DNA of 64,000 nucleotides, taken from NCBI RefSeq assembly GCF_001895265.1, contig NZ_CP016796.1:124001-188000 (forward strand). Reading direction: 5' to 3'. A model generated the notes under the pieces. That model had not been told where the DNA came from. It searched no databases and saw only the letters and a list, made by a program, of their open reading frames with translations. This DNA is from Francisella uliginis (GTDB lineage: Bacteria > Pseudomonadota > Gammaproteobacteria > Francisellales > Francisellaceae). The translations under genes and the position numbers were made by a program. This document shows positions 16,310-25,429 of this stretch, one piece after another (the stretch's first letter is position 1; the number at the start of each line of letters is the position of its first letter).

Positions 16310-17626
16310 ATGAGTAAGAAAATATTTACAGTAGAAAAGGTTAATAAGGAGTTTAATATTAAGGGAGGCCATTCTCTTAAAGTATTAGATAATATAAACT
16401 TTATACTTCATGAAGGTGAAATTGTTGCCTTATTAGGAAAGTCAGGTTCAGGTAAATCAACACTATTAAGAATAATAGCAGGACTTTTAAGCCCAACAAA
16501 TGGTGAAGTACTATATAGAGGTAAAAAAGTATCTGCGCCAGTACCAGATATTTCAATGGTTTTTCAAAGTTTTGCTCTTATGCCTTGGTTAACAGTTTTA
16601 CAAAACGTTGAACTAGGGCTTGAAGCGCGTAAAATAAGCCTCAAAGAACGTAGGGAAAGAGCGTTAAAAGCTATTGATATGGTTGGTCTTGATGGTTTTG
16701 AAAATGCTTACCCTAAAGAGCTTTCTGGAGGGATGAAGCAGCGTGTTGGTTTTGCAAGAGCTCTAGTTCTTGAACCAGATGTTTTACTTATGGATGAACC
16801 ATTCTCAGCTCTTGATATTTTAACTGCGGAAAACCTTAGAGAAGACTTACTTGATCTATGGGAAGAAAATGATGCTATGAAAGGTATTTTGTATGTTACT
16901 CATAGTATTGAAGAGGCTGTTTTAACAGCAGATAGGATTATTATATTTGGTAGTAACCCAGGGTTTATTCGTGGTGAATTAAAAATAAATATTCCTCACC
17001 CAAGAAGCTCCCAAGATCCAGTTGTTGCGAACCTTGTCGATCAGGTTTATCGTATGATGACAACAGCGCAGACTAAAGAGCTTTCAGAACGTATGAACAA
17101 GAAAACTGCTATGACGATTGGTTATAGGCTTCCAGATGTTGATATTTCTGAGATGAATGGTCTTTTGGATGAAATGGCAGAAATCAAAAATGTTGATGCT
17201 GTTGATCTACCGCAGCTTGCAGATGAGCTACATCTAGATATTAATGACTTATTCCCAATTATCGAGATCCTTTCTATTTTGCGTTTTGCCGAGGTTTCAG
17301 ATGGTGATATCAAAATGACAGCGATGGGGCGTAAATTTATTGATTCAAACATTGATGATAGAAAGTTCATCTTTGGTAGATTGTTTTTAAAATATATTCC
17401 TTTAGCGCGTCATGTTGTTAAAGTTTTAAATGAAAGAGAAAATCAGTCAGCACCAAGAAGTAGATTCTTAGCAGAATTAGATGATTATTACCCAGTAGAT
17501 ATAGCTGAAAGAGTCTTTGATACCTTTATTGATTGGGCTCGTTATGCGGAGCTTGTTTATTATGATGCAAATACAGGTATTATTTCATTAGATGAGAATG
17601 CTGCTGAATATATAAAGAAAATGTAG
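16310..17626 (+). CDS. ABC transporter ATPase with C-terminal AAA-associated domain
   Basis: A 438-residue ATPase partner of the preceding permease. It has Walker A GKSGSGKST near residue 44, the Q-loop FQSFALMPW, the signature LSGGMKQRVGFARAL, Walker B VLLMDEPFSALD and a switch His in YVTHSIEEA. The nucleotide-binding domain ends near residue 265. Residues about 285-435 are a separate helical domain like the AAA-associated C-terminal domain known from SsuB/TauB-like ATPases, perhaps a regulatory sensor. The pair looks complete apart from the missing solute-binding protein. Confidence 0.88.
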   Translation: MSKKIFTVEKVNKEFNIKGGHSLKVLDNINFILHEGEIVALLGKSGSGKSTLLRIIAGLLSPTNGEVLYRGKKVSAPVPDISMVFQSFALMPWLTVLQNVELGLEARKISLKERRERALKAIDMVGLDGFENAYPKELSGGMKQRVGFARALVLEPDVLLMDEPFSALDILTAENLREDLLDLWEENDAMKGILYVTHSIEEAVLTADRIIIFGSNPGFIRGELKINIPHPRSSQDPVVANLVDQVYRMMTTAQTKELSERMNKKTAMTIGYRLPDVDISEMNGLLDEMAEIKNVDAVDLPQLADELHLDINDLFPIIEILSILRFAEVSDGDIKMTAMGRKFIDSNIDDRKFIFGRLFLKYIPLARHVVKVLNERENQSAPRSRFLAELDDYYPVDIAERVFDTFIDWARYAELVYYDANTGIISLDENAAEYIKKM

Positions 17627-17729
17627 TTTAAGCTATTAATTTTTAATAAGAGCTATCAAAAAATAATATTTAGAATATCTTAGATCTGAAGTAGTTTATA
17701 AGCAATTTTAATCTACAACCGTCACTATT

Positions 17730-19259
17730 GTGAGATTTATTCTAATTCTTCTAATAATTTTCACGATACCAATCTATGCGTTAGCAGAATCTTCTACTGA
17801 CAGAGAAGCTACTTCTAGTATTGATAAGAAAGATCTATTAGCATTACAGCAACAGATAACTTCATTGAAAGAGCAAATAAGTCAGGTAAAAAAATCAAAA
17901 AATATAAATAGATCTAATTCAAGCTCATCATTTGCTACTTATGGTTCAAAAATTGATAATACCTCAATTACTAGTGGGCATAACTTAGACCTTACGACAA
18001 ATGAGCTAAATAATGCTGATGCTGCTGACATAACATCATCTATAGAAGCAGATGATTCTATAGATGATGATATGAATAAAAGCGGCGTTTTTATCTCAAA
18101 TGGTAAGATTGATGTTGGAGGTACACCAGCTATTACAACTCAAGGTCAAATAACTTATCTAGGATCATATTCTGGTAATAATAGCATTCCAATAGGAATG
18201 ATCTCGAGTAATCTTTTTGCATCTACCATATTAGGGCAAAGAGATTCATTTAATGACTACTCAGTATTTTTTGGAGGGTATATAGAAGCCGATGCACAGG
18301 CATGGTTTGGTAGTCAGATAAATAGGACAGCAGGAGCTGCAAACTTTCAATCTACAGGTCAGAACATCTATTTAACAAACTCAAAGCTTTATTTCCTCTC
18401 AAATCTTGGTCATTATGTCACGGCTCAATTTGATTTTGATACAGATGAAACAGGTAGTTTTGGTATAGGTAATGCTTTTGTAATTTTTGGTAACTTAGAT
18501 ACATCTCCTTTCTTCGTAACAGCTGGTAGAAGTAAGCTGTCCGTTGGCTCATATGGTGGTGGTGGGCCTTGGACTAGTGGTATTATCGATGATTTCTTAT
18601 CGCCAGATAAAGTTACCAATGTATCGATAAATTATAAAAATGACACAATTAATACTAATATAGCAGTCTTTGGCTCTGATGATAATCGTGCTAACTTTTC
18701 AGCAGGTTTTTTCTATGCAGATTCCTGGACACAAGATCTTTCAGTTGGTTTTAATGCGGGGTATGTTTTTAATATTGCAGGAGCTGGAAATAGCAGTATA
18801 TCTCAATTTCTTGATAATATTGGTAGGGCTAATGATAATGTTGGTGTGATAAATTTTGATGGGACATTAGCGTATTCAGTATTAGGAGGCATTGCTCAGT
18901 TTCAAGGAGGTTGGTCAACAACGACTAATGCTGAGGACTTTAATGAAAATGGTACCAATGTAAATGCTGGAGCTTGGTATTTAGGTTTAGCTTATGGGCT
19001 TACTTTAGGAGGTAGAGATACTAACTTTAACGTTACATATGGTCAATCATATAATGCAGCAAATATTCCAATGCCATTAGCTAATGCATCTCCAAACTTT
19101 GGTCTTGCAAGCTCAGGGATAAAGAACCAATGGATTATTTCAGCGCAAAGAGCATATTTTGATAATAATGTGTTACTTGGACCAGAATACTCTTATCAAC
19201 GCTTATATAATAACCAATATATGAATACACTAACTTTAGATTTATCAGTGTATATCTAG
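17730..19259 (+). CDS. Exported surface/outer-membrane protein, DUF3573-like (FslE/FupA relatives)
   Basis: A 509-residue protein with a signal peptide (MRFILILLIIFTIPIYALA), a short coiled coil (LLALQQQITSLKEQISQVKK, about 35-54), a Ser/Asp-rich linker, then about 350 residues rich in alternating beta strands ending in LTLDLSVYI, an aromatic-hydrophobic end as in outer-membrane barrels. This plan resembles the Francisella family that includes FslE, FupA and FupB, which import iron or siderophore. The assignment is by architecture from memory. The start is GTG with no clear Shine-Dalgarno, the weakest start in this region; TTG two bases earlier is out of frame. Confidence 0.6.
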   Translation: MRFILILLIIFTIPIYALAESSTDREATSSIDKKDLLALQQQITSLKEQISQVKKSKNINRSNSSSSFATYGSKIDNTSITSGHNLDLTTNELNNADAADITSSIEADDSIDDDMNKSGVFISNGKIDVGGTPAITTQGQITYLGSYSGNNSIPIGMISSNLFASTILGQRDSFNDYSVFFGGYIEADAQAWFGSQINRTAGAANFQSTGQNIYLTNSKLYFLSNLGHYVTAQFDFDTDETGSFGIGNAFVIFGNLDTSPFFVTAGRSKLSVGSYGGGGPWTSGIIDDFLSPDKVTNVSINYKNDTINTNIAVFGSDDNRANFSAGFFYADSWTQDLSVGFNAGYVFNIAGAGNSSISQFLDNIGRANDNVGVINFDGTLAYSVLGGIAQFQGGWSTTTNAEDFNENGTNVNAGAWYLGLAYGLTLGGRDTNFNVTYGQSYNAANIPMPLANASPNFGLASSGIKNQWIISAQRAYFDNNVLLGPEYSYQRLYNNQYMNTLTLDLSVYI

Positions 19260-19289
19260 CATAAGCATAAGTATGATGGCTCTTATAGA

Positions 19290-19316
19290 TTGATAAAAAA
19301 ATTAATATAATATAAT
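19290..19316 (+). promoter_or_regulatory. Probable sigma-70 promoter of the antiporter gene
   Basis: TTGATA (19290-19295) and TATAAT (19311-19316) are separated by 15 bases and lie about 45 bases before the start of the Na+/H+ antiporter gene. A second TATAAT overlaps at 19306-19311. The region is AT-rich, so chance matches are common. Confidence 0.4.
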
Positions 19317-19360
19317 ATCTTAGTTTCCAATTAAGGTTTTATCTCTTTTGGGAGTTGATT

Positions 19361-21256
19361 TTGCATAATAGCATCGAAGCATTTTTACATTCATCTAACT
19401 ACATTATGTTAGCTTCAGGACTAATATTGTTTTCTGCTATTGTCTCTCAGTTCCTATCATGGAAACTAAAACTACCATCAATATTATTTTTAATATTAAG
19501 TGGTATTATTTTGGGCCCTGTTTCAGCACAGTTTTTTCCTAGTGGTTTTAAGCTTGTGGATGGCAATATTATATTTGGCCAATCTTTATCACCATTTGTA
19601 TCAATATGTGTTGCTATAATTCTTTTTGAGGGGAGTTTATCTCTAAATTTTAGAGAGATTAAGAATGTTAGTAGTGTTGTGACTTTACTTATTACTGTTG
19701 GTTTAGCTCTGACAATTATATTCACTGCTATTTTCTGTCATAAAATATTAGGTTTAAATCTTCAGTTATCTTTATTAATTGGAGGAATAACTTGTGTTAG
19801 TGGACCAACTGTAGTGCCTCCTCTTATGCGAACAGTTAGACCTAAAAGACATGTTGCAAATATTTTAAAATGGGAAGCGATAATAGTTGATCCAATTGGT
19901 GCTCTTGTTGTTGTATTTATGCTTTCTTGGTTTGTTCTAGGAAGCTCTTATTATGGTCAACCTAATGGGGTTAGTGTATTTATTGCATATATATTATTTG
20001 TTTGCATCTTAGGGGTTACTACTGGTTTTATCTTTGGGTACTTTATTGGATTAAGTTTTAGAAGGCACTATATTCCGGAATATCTTAAGAGTTTTTTTGT
20101 TTTAGCTGTAATAGTTGTAGGATTTATAATTACAGACTCTCTAATGCATGGTTCTGGATTGTTAATGGTTACTGTTGCTGGGCTTGTAATGGCAAATATG
20201 AAAGATATTAGAATGTCTGATATTGTGTCATTTAAAGAGAATCTTAGTATAGTAATTATTTCTGTGTTATTTATTGTATTAGGAGCTGATATTGATTTTA
20301 GCTTATTTAAAGACTACTGGTTAGCACTGATAGAAATATTTTTATTTTTGCAGTTTGTTTTACGACCTGCTGTAGTTATTTTATGTTCTATAGGGTCAAA
20401 AACAACTTTTGCAGAAAAGGTTATTATGGGGATGATTTATCCTCGTGGAATTATAGCTGCATCTGTAGCGGCTTTAGTAGCAGTTAAAGTTAGTCGATCA
20501 AATCCAGAGTTAACATCTCAAGCAGATACTCTAGTATTTTTCGTATTTATGATAATTATATTTACAGTTATTTTCCAAAGTATTTTTACCCCAGCAATTT
20601 CAAAGGCTTTAGGTGTTACAGAACCAGAAGGTAAAGGCTTTTTGATAATTGGTGGTAATAAGTTTGCTCGTGAGTTAGCAGAAACTTTTGTTAAAAATGA
20701 TATAGAAGTTATTATTACTGATTCATCTTGGGCAAATGTTCAAAAGTGTCGTCAACTTGGTTTAAACACATATTATGGAAGTCCAGTTTCGATTCATGCA
20801 GATTGGAGTATTAATCTAGTAGGTATTGGTTCGATGCTAGGTTTGTCGACTAGTGAATATGTAAATGCAGTATCAGCTGTTAAATATAAGCATGAATTTG
20901 GCTCTAAAAATACTTATGTGCTAAGAACATCTCAAAAAGAAAGTTATAAAGGAATTGGAGCTATAGAAACAAATCTTGCAACGTTACTTTTTGATGAAGG
21001 CGTTGATTTTAATCTATTAATAGATAGATTAAATCAAGGGGCTAGTATAAGAAGTACAAATATTACGCAAAACTACACGCTAGAGACTTTCTTTACTGAT
21101 AACCCGGATGCGATACCCTTATTTATAATTGATAGTTATGGCTATGCACAACCATTTAGTAAGAATAAGAAAATTAAACAAGAAAACTATAGTCTGATAT
21201 CATTAAGAGATAATGTGAATAAGAAAAATAAGGATCAATTGTGTCTAGATGTATAA
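19361..21256 (+). CDS. Na+/H+ antiporter of the CPA1 (NhaP) type with TrkA-N-like domain
   Basis: About 631 residues. Residues 10-420 contain roughly twelve membrane helices of a cation:proton antiporter, with IILFEGSLSLNFREI and GGITCVSGPTVVPPLMRTVRP, then WEAIIVDPIGALVVVF with the ion-binding Asp. The C-terminal 200 residues hold a cytoplasmic Rossmann-like domain beginning FLIIGGNKFARELAETFVKNDIEVIITDSS, like a TrkA-N nucleotide sensor. The start is TTG 19361, six bases after GGGAG (19350-19354). A TTG at 19355 in the same frame would touch the Shine-Dalgarno and is unlikely. It overlaps the next gene by 16 bases. Confidence 0.85.
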   Translation: MHNSIEAFLHSSNYIMLASGLILFSAIVSQFLSWKLKLPSILFLILSGIILGPVSAQFFPSGFKLVDGNIIFGQSLSPFVSICVAIILFEGSLSLNFREIKNVSSVVTLLITVGLALTIIFTAIFCHKILGLNLQLSLLIGGITCVSGPTVVPPLMRTVRPKRHVANILKWEAIIVDPIGALVVVFMLSWFVLGSSYYGQPNGVSVFIAYILFVCILGVTTGFIFGYFIGLSFRRHYIPEYLKSFFVLAVIVVGFIITDSLMHGSGLLMVTVAGLVMANMKDIRMSDIVSFKENLSIVIISVLFIVLGADIDFSLFKDYWLALIEIFLFLQFVLRPAVVILCSIGSKTTFAEKVIMGMIYPRGIIAASVAALVAVKVSRSNPELTSQADTLVFFVFMIIIFTVIFQSIFTPAISKALGVTEPEGKGFLIIGGNKFARELAETFVKNDIEVIITDSSWANVQKCRQLGLNTYYGSPVSIHADWSINLVGIGSMLGLSTSEYVNAVSAVKYKHEFGSKNTYVLRTSQKESYKGIGAIETNLATLLFDEGVDFNLLIDRLNQGASIRSTNITQNYTLETFFTDNPDAIPLFIIDSYGYAQPFSKNKKIKQENYSLISLRDNVNKKNKDQLCLDV

Positions 21257-21780
21257 GAAGCTTTAATGGTAAAAATCCAAATGTTGCCAACTCTGCATAC
21301 GTTGATGAATCCGCTGCTGTAATAGGTGATGTCATTCTTAAAGATGACGCTTCTGTTTGGCCTCAAGTCAGTGTTAGAGGTGATTTATTAACAATTACTA
21401 TCGGTAAAGGTACTAATATTCAAGATTGTAGTACTTTGCATACAACAGAATATCCAAAAGATTCTGGAGAAGGATTTGCTCTAACTATTGGAGATGATGT
21501 TACAGTAGGTCACGGTGTTATATTGCATGGTTGTGAAATTAAGAATAATTGCCTAATAGGTATGGGGGCTATAATTTTAGATGGAGCAGTTGTTGAACCT
21601 TGGGTTTTTCTAGGTGCAGGTAGCTTAGTCCCTCCAGGGAAGATTCTTGAATCTGGCTATATGTATTTAGGGTCTCCAGTAAAGAAAATCAGACCAATAA
21701 GTGATCAAGAAAGAAAAATTATACAAGAAAATGCTAATCATTATGTCAAAGTTAAAAATAGGTATAAAGCAGATATATAA
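21241..21780 (+). CDS. Gamma-class carbonic anhydrase-like protein (YrdA family)
   Basis: A 179-residue left-handed beta-helix protein of hexapeptide repeats. The metal-binding histidines seem present in CSTLHTTEYP, TVGHGVILHG. It belongs to the YrdA/PaaY group, trimers often called gamma carbonic anhydrases although activity is proven for few. The start is GTG with AGGAT at 21231-21235; no in-frame ATG is available. It overlaps the antiporter gene and the lolB gene, so all three are probably read from one message. Confidence 0.88.
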   Translation: MSRCIRSFNGKNPNVANSAYVDESAAVIGDVILKDDASVWPQVSVRGDLLTITIGKGTNIQDCSTLHTTEYPKDSGEGFALTIGDDVTVGHGVILHGCEIKNNCLIGMGAIILDGAVVEPWVFLGAGSLVPPGKILESGYMYLGSPVKKIRPISDQERKIIQENANHYVKVKNRYKADI

Positions 21781-22375
21781 GCTTTTATTAGTTTCTTTAT
21801 TTGCAACTACAGTAGTATCTTGTACTACTGTACAAACAAAAATGACTCCAATATCTCCAAAAAATACTTTTGAGCAAGATAAGATAAAGCCTCAGCTTCT
21901 TAAGCTTGATAGTTGGAAAATAAAAGGTGTTTTAGGAATCATTTATAATAATAAAGCTGAATCAGCAAATTACATATATACTCAGGATGATGATAAATTT
22001 AGTATTAAACTATACGGACCTTTAGGTATAGGTAGTGTTCAAATTAAGGGTGACTCTAATCAAGTAACATTAGAAAATAGCAAAGGACAAAAAATACAGG
22101 CAAAAGATGCTAAATCATTGATGATAGAGCAGTTGGGCTGGTATGTACCTGTAGATGGCTTAAAGTACTGGATAAAAGGCGTAGCTATTCCTAGTATCAA
22201 ATATAAGTCTAAGCTAAATCATAACAACCTTGTAGAAATGTTGGAACAAAATGGTTGGAATATCTCATATAAGAGTTATAAGTTTGTTGATTCTAAATAT
22301 CCTCTACCATCAAGAATAAGAATGTCTAGGGATAATTTAATAATAAAAATAGTCATAAAATCATGGCAGATCTAA
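21743..22375 (+). CDS. lolB: Outer-membrane lipoprotein receptor LolB
   Basis: A protein of about 210 residues with a lipoprotein signal ([14 protein letters not shown]) and a beta domain whose [27 protein letters not shown] segment matches the LolB start, followed by [14 protein letters not shown] and the C-terminal [15 protein letters not shown]. LolB takes lipoproteins from LolA and inserts them in the outer membrane. Several in-frame starts exist; ATG 21743 gives a normal signal length. Its position directly before ispE and tRNA-Gln is the usual gammaproteobacterial order. It overlaps the carbonic anhydrase gene by 38 bases. Confidence 0.88.
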   Translation: MSKLKIGIKQIYKLLLVSLFATTVVSCTTVQTKMTPISPKNTFEQDKIKPQLLKLDSWKIKGVLGIIYNNKAESANYIYTQDDDKFSIKLYGPLGIGSVQIKGDSNQVTLENSKGQKIQAKDAKSLMIEQLGWYVPVDGLKYWIKGVAIPSIKYKSKLNHNNLVEMLEQNGWNISYKSYKFVDSKYPLPSRIRMSRDNLIIKIVIKSWQI

Positions 22376-23190
22376 ACTATAAAGAATACAAAAGTTTTGC
22401 AAAGATTAATCTTTTCTTACACATACTAAATAAGAGAGATGACGGTTATCATAATCTACAAACATGGTTTACATTTTTAGACCTAAAAGATAGTTTGAAA
22501 TTTAGATTTAATGATTCATCTGAAATTAATATTTCAAGTAATGTAGATATTTCATCAAAAACTGATAATTTAGTCTATAAAGCTATAAAAGAGTTTCAAA
22601 AAGCTTTCAAAGTTCCCAATGTAGGTGTTGATGTTGAGTTATCAAAGCAAATACCTATGGGAGCGGGGCTTGGTGGTGGAAGCTCTAATGCCGCTACAAC
22701 TCTTATAGCTATGAGAGATTTTTATATGCCTGAGCTGTCTAATCAAGATATGATGGAATTAGCTACCAAACTTGGTGCTGATGTGCCAATATTTTTATAT
22801 GGTAAATCAGCATGGGCCGAAGGAATAGGGGATAAACTATATTATAAGAAATTCAAACAGCAATACGTATTGCTAGTTAAGCCAGATATCCATATAAGTA
22901 CAAAAGAGTTTTTTGAAAGCGAAAAGCTTATTAAAACGACTAATTATTTATCTAAAGATTTAGGTTTTGATAAAAAGGTTATGCATAATGACTTTGAGAG
23001 AGTTTTTTTTGCAAAATATCCTGAATTCAATCATTATCTTAAAGGGTTAGATCCTGAATTTAGAATGACTGGAACAGGGTCATGTTTTTATTTACTTTCT
23101 CAAAATAAGGACAAACTACAACAACTTGCAAGAAAAGTTGATAAATGTCTTGACAAATGGGTAGTTAAAACATTAAACTATGGCTACTAA
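22363..23190 (+). CDS. ispE: 4-diphosphocytidyl-2-C-methyl-D-erythritol kinase
   Basis: A 275-residue GHMP kinase of the non-mevalonate isoprenoid pathway. The start [27 protein letters not shown] is typical of IspE, the ATP loop is [17 protein letters not shown], and [11 protein letters not shown] is the C-terminal GHMP motif. It overlaps lolB by 13 bases. Its presence says the organism makes isopentenyl diphosphate by the MEP route. Confidence 0.95.
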   Translation: MADLNYKEYKSFAKINLFLHILNKRDDGYHNLQTWFTFLDLKDSLKFRFNDSSEINISSNVDISSKTDNLVYKAIKEFQKAFKVPNVGVDVELSKQIPMGAGLGGGSSNAATTLIAMRDFYMPELSNQDMMELATKLGADVPIFLYGKSAWAEGIGDKLYYKKFKQQYVLLVKPDIHISTKEFFESEKLIKTTNYLSKDLGFDKKVMHNDFERVFFAKYPEFNHYLKGLDPEFRMTGTGSCFYLLSQNKDKLQQLARKVDKCLDKWVVKTLNYGY

Positions 23191-23212
23191 CTTTTGAGGT
23201 TAGTTCTTTAGT

Positions 23213-23287
23213 TGGGCTATCGCCAAGCGGTAAGGCAACGGGTTTTGATCCCGTCATGCGCAGGTTCGAATCCTGCTAGCCCAGCCA
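23213..23287 (+). tRNA. tRNA-Gln (anticodon TTG)
   Basis: Acceptor strand TGGGCTA (23213-23219) pairs with TAGCCCA, followed by discriminator G and an encoded CCA. The anticodon arm CGGGTTTTGATCCCG places TTG in the loop, and the T arm has GGTTCGAATCC. The total of 75 bases includes CCA. It lies 22 bases after ispE, as in the lolB-ispE-tRNA-Gln order of other gammaproteobacteria, though prs does not follow here. Confidence 0.97.
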
Positions 23288-23383
23288 CACAAATTCCCCA
23301 AATTTAAAACTATTTCATCCACTGACTTTTAGTTTAAAAAAATATATAATTGTTATTTAATGTTATATTAATTAAATTTAATT

Positions 23384-24298
23384 ATGTCTGAGAATTATCA
23401 TATTGGAACACCTGGTGAAAAATGGGGTTCGCAAGAGAAACAGCAATGGCTTAATGAGCAAGGTAAGAAAAGATCTTATAATGAAGAAGCAGAGCAAAAA
23501 ATATTAGCTTTAACTTCAAACTTTGATGTCGATGTATATCATAAGCTGGAATATTCAGTTGGTAGTTATAAACTATATGCTCTTAAAACTAAAAACTGGG
23601 ATGCTTCTAAACCATCTATATTAGTTACTGGTGGTGTCCATGGGTATGAGACAAGTGGTGTTCAAGGAGCAATTAGTTTTGCCCAAACAAGAGCTTTAGA
23701 ATTTGCTAAAGATTTTAATATAGTTATCTTACCATGTTTAAGTCCTTGGGGTTATGAAACAATTAACCGTTGGAATCCTAATGCTGTAGATCCAAATAGA
23801 TCTTTTTATCTAGATAGTGGCTGTCAAGAGTCAGTTGCTGCAATGAAATATGTGTATTCTTTAAATCAAGATTTTATAATGCATATAGATTTACATGAGA
23901 CTACAGATACTGATGATAGTGAATTTAGACCAGCATTAGCAGCACGAGAAGGTATATTTATAGATAAATGGGGAATACCAGATGGTTTTTATCTAGTTGC
24001 TAATAGCAATAGACCTCATCATGAGTTTCAAAATTATATAATCGACGCTGTAGCTAAAGTTACGCATATAGCACCGACAGACCCTGATATAAGTATTCTT
24101 GGCGATGATACTATAAAAAATGGTGTTATGGTTTGTGATTCAGACAAAGAAAAGCTTTGTATGTCTTTATCTAATGCTGAATATACAACTACTACAGAAG
24201 TATATCCAGATAGCCCAAAAACAAATCCTCAAGAATGTATTTTAGCCCAAGTTGAAGCAATAGCTGCTGGTATCGAATATATTAAAAAGAATAAATAG
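23384..24298 (+). CDS. M14-type zinc carboxypeptidase / succinylglutamate desuccinylase-like
   Basis: A 304-residue soluble protein of the M14 metallopeptidase group. The zinc motif HxxE stands in GGVHGYETSG (about residue 85) and the third ligand is His in MHIDLHETTDTDD (about 170). Later, the probable catalytic Glu is in TTTEVYPDS. It lacks a signal peptide. Relatives remove acyl or amino-acid groups from small substrates. It stands 570 bases from a RimK-like ligase/GNAT gene pair, a combination known in amidoligase clusters, but YggT lies between and the direction is opposite. Confidence 0.75.
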   Translation: MSENYHIGTPGEKWGSQEKQQWLNEQGKKRSYNEEAEQKILALTSNFDVDVYHKLEYSVGSYKLYALKTKNWDASKPSILVTGGVHGYETSGVQGAISFAQTRALEFAKDFNIVILPCLSPWGYETINRWNPNAVDPNRSFYLDSGCQESVAAMKYVYSLNQDFIMHIDLHETTDTDDSEFRPALAAREGIFIDKWGIPDGFYLVANSNRPHHEFQNYIIDAVAKVTHIAPTDPDISILGDDTIKNGVMVCDSDKEKLCMSLSNAEYTTTTEVYPDSPKTNPQECILAQVEAIAAGIEYIKKNK

Positions 24299-24306
24299 GT
24301 AAAACA

Positions 24307-24873
24307 ATGTTAAACGGTTTAATTAATGTTGCTGATTTTTTAGTTAGTATAGTCTTTGGTTTATATGCCTTTATATTGTTATTTAGGTTTTTCTTGCAGT
24401 GGGTAAAAGCAGATTTTTATAATCTAGTTTGTCAGATGATTATGCGTGTTACGAATGCTATTATCCTACCAATTAGAAAGCTTGTGCCGGGCTTCTTAAA
24501 TTTAGACTGGTCATGTATTGTTGCAGTGTATCTAGTTTTTGTTATTCAAGACTTACTTTTAGGCTTACTCAATGGTATAGGGTTTGATTTGACCTTTATA
24601 TTTATAAAGCCTTTTGTGGATATAATCTTTGCTATCATAAATATGTATGTTTATTTGATTGTTATAAGAGCTATAGCTAGTTGGTTTATTCAAGGTGGTT
24701 TAAATCCTATATTTATAGTAATATTTCAAATTACAGAGCCGCTTCTAGCAAGAGCTAGGGGTGTTATAAAACCAAAATCTGGATTTGATTTTTCACCTAT
24801 TATCGTTTTGATAGCTTTATTCTGTATTCAGATATTTTTACAAAGTGTATTAGCTCAACTTTTTCATTATTAA
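24307..24873 (+). CDS. YggT family membrane protein
   Basis: A 188-residue inner-membrane protein with two copies of the YggT domain. Each has two hydrophobic helices around a short amphipathic segment; VYLIVIRAIASWF is the typical phrase of the second copy. YggT proteins are linked to cation homeostasis and to cell shape in other bacteria, without a firm biochemical role. It starts eight bases after the M14 peptidase stop and ends convergent with the GNAT gene. Confidence 0.85.
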   Translation: MLNGLINVADFLVSIVFGLYAFILLFRFFLQWVKADFYNLVCQMIMRVTNAIILPIRKLVPGFLNLDWSCIVAVYLVFVIQDLLLGLLNGIGFDLTFIFIKPFVDIIFAIINMYVYLIVIRAIASWFIQGGLNPIFIVIFQITEPLLARARGVIKPKSGFDFSPIIVLIALFCIQIFLQSVLAQLFHY

Positions 24874-25307
24874 TTTTTTAAATTATTCTTTTTTGTTAAC
24901 AACATTTTATATGCTGAATCACCATTCTCATAAAAGCTATTTATTTTCTTATGAATTTTGAATCCTATATTTCTATATAAGTTTATAGCTCGAAAGTTAT
25001 TAGTGTTTACTTCTAGAGTGATATCTTTTGTTGAGTTATTTAGAATATACTCTAGAAGTCTCTTGCCTACTCCTTGACCTTGAGAGTTTTGGCAAACAGC
25101 GAGAGAATATATCCTAATTGTTTTCTTATATTCAAAGCATAGTATGTATCCTGTTAGAGAGCTTGCCTTCTTAGAAACAAAAAAGTTTTTCTGCTTTTTT
25201 ATGTTATAAATAAACTGTCTTCTGGATATCTTATCGGATAGAAAAGTAGAGTCTTCTAAATCAATAAGCTCTTTAAGGTGTGATAACTTAGCTTTAGTTA
25301 TTTGCAT
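24870..25307 (-). CDS. GNAT family N-acetyltransferase
   Basis: A 145-residue single-domain acetyltransferase with the acetyl-CoA loop QNSQGQGVGKRLLEYIL (about 74-90) and the RimI-like NNFRAINLYRNIGFKIHKKI near the C terminus. Its ATG at 25307 lies inside the last codons of the upstream RimK-like gene in its unbroken form, an overlap of 14 bases, so the two were translated as a pair. The insertion sequence at 25430-26376 now separates it from that gene's promoter, and it may be poorly expressed. Substrate unknown. Confidence 0.85.
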   Translation of the reverse strand: MQITKAKLSHLKELIDLEDSTFLSDKISRRQFIYNIKKQKNFFVSKKASSLTGYILCFEYKKTIRIYSLAVCQNSQGQGVGKRLLEYILNNSTKDITLEVNTNNFRAINLYRNIGFKIHKKINSFYENGDSAYKMLLTKKNNLKN

Positions 25308-25429
25308 ATGGTAGCTTCTTATGATTCATTCTATTGAGAAACTCTAGCATTATCGTTGTGTATAGTTGATCACCAATATATGCATCTTCAATATCAGAGT
25401 CGATAGATGGGTTATCATTAATCTCAATA

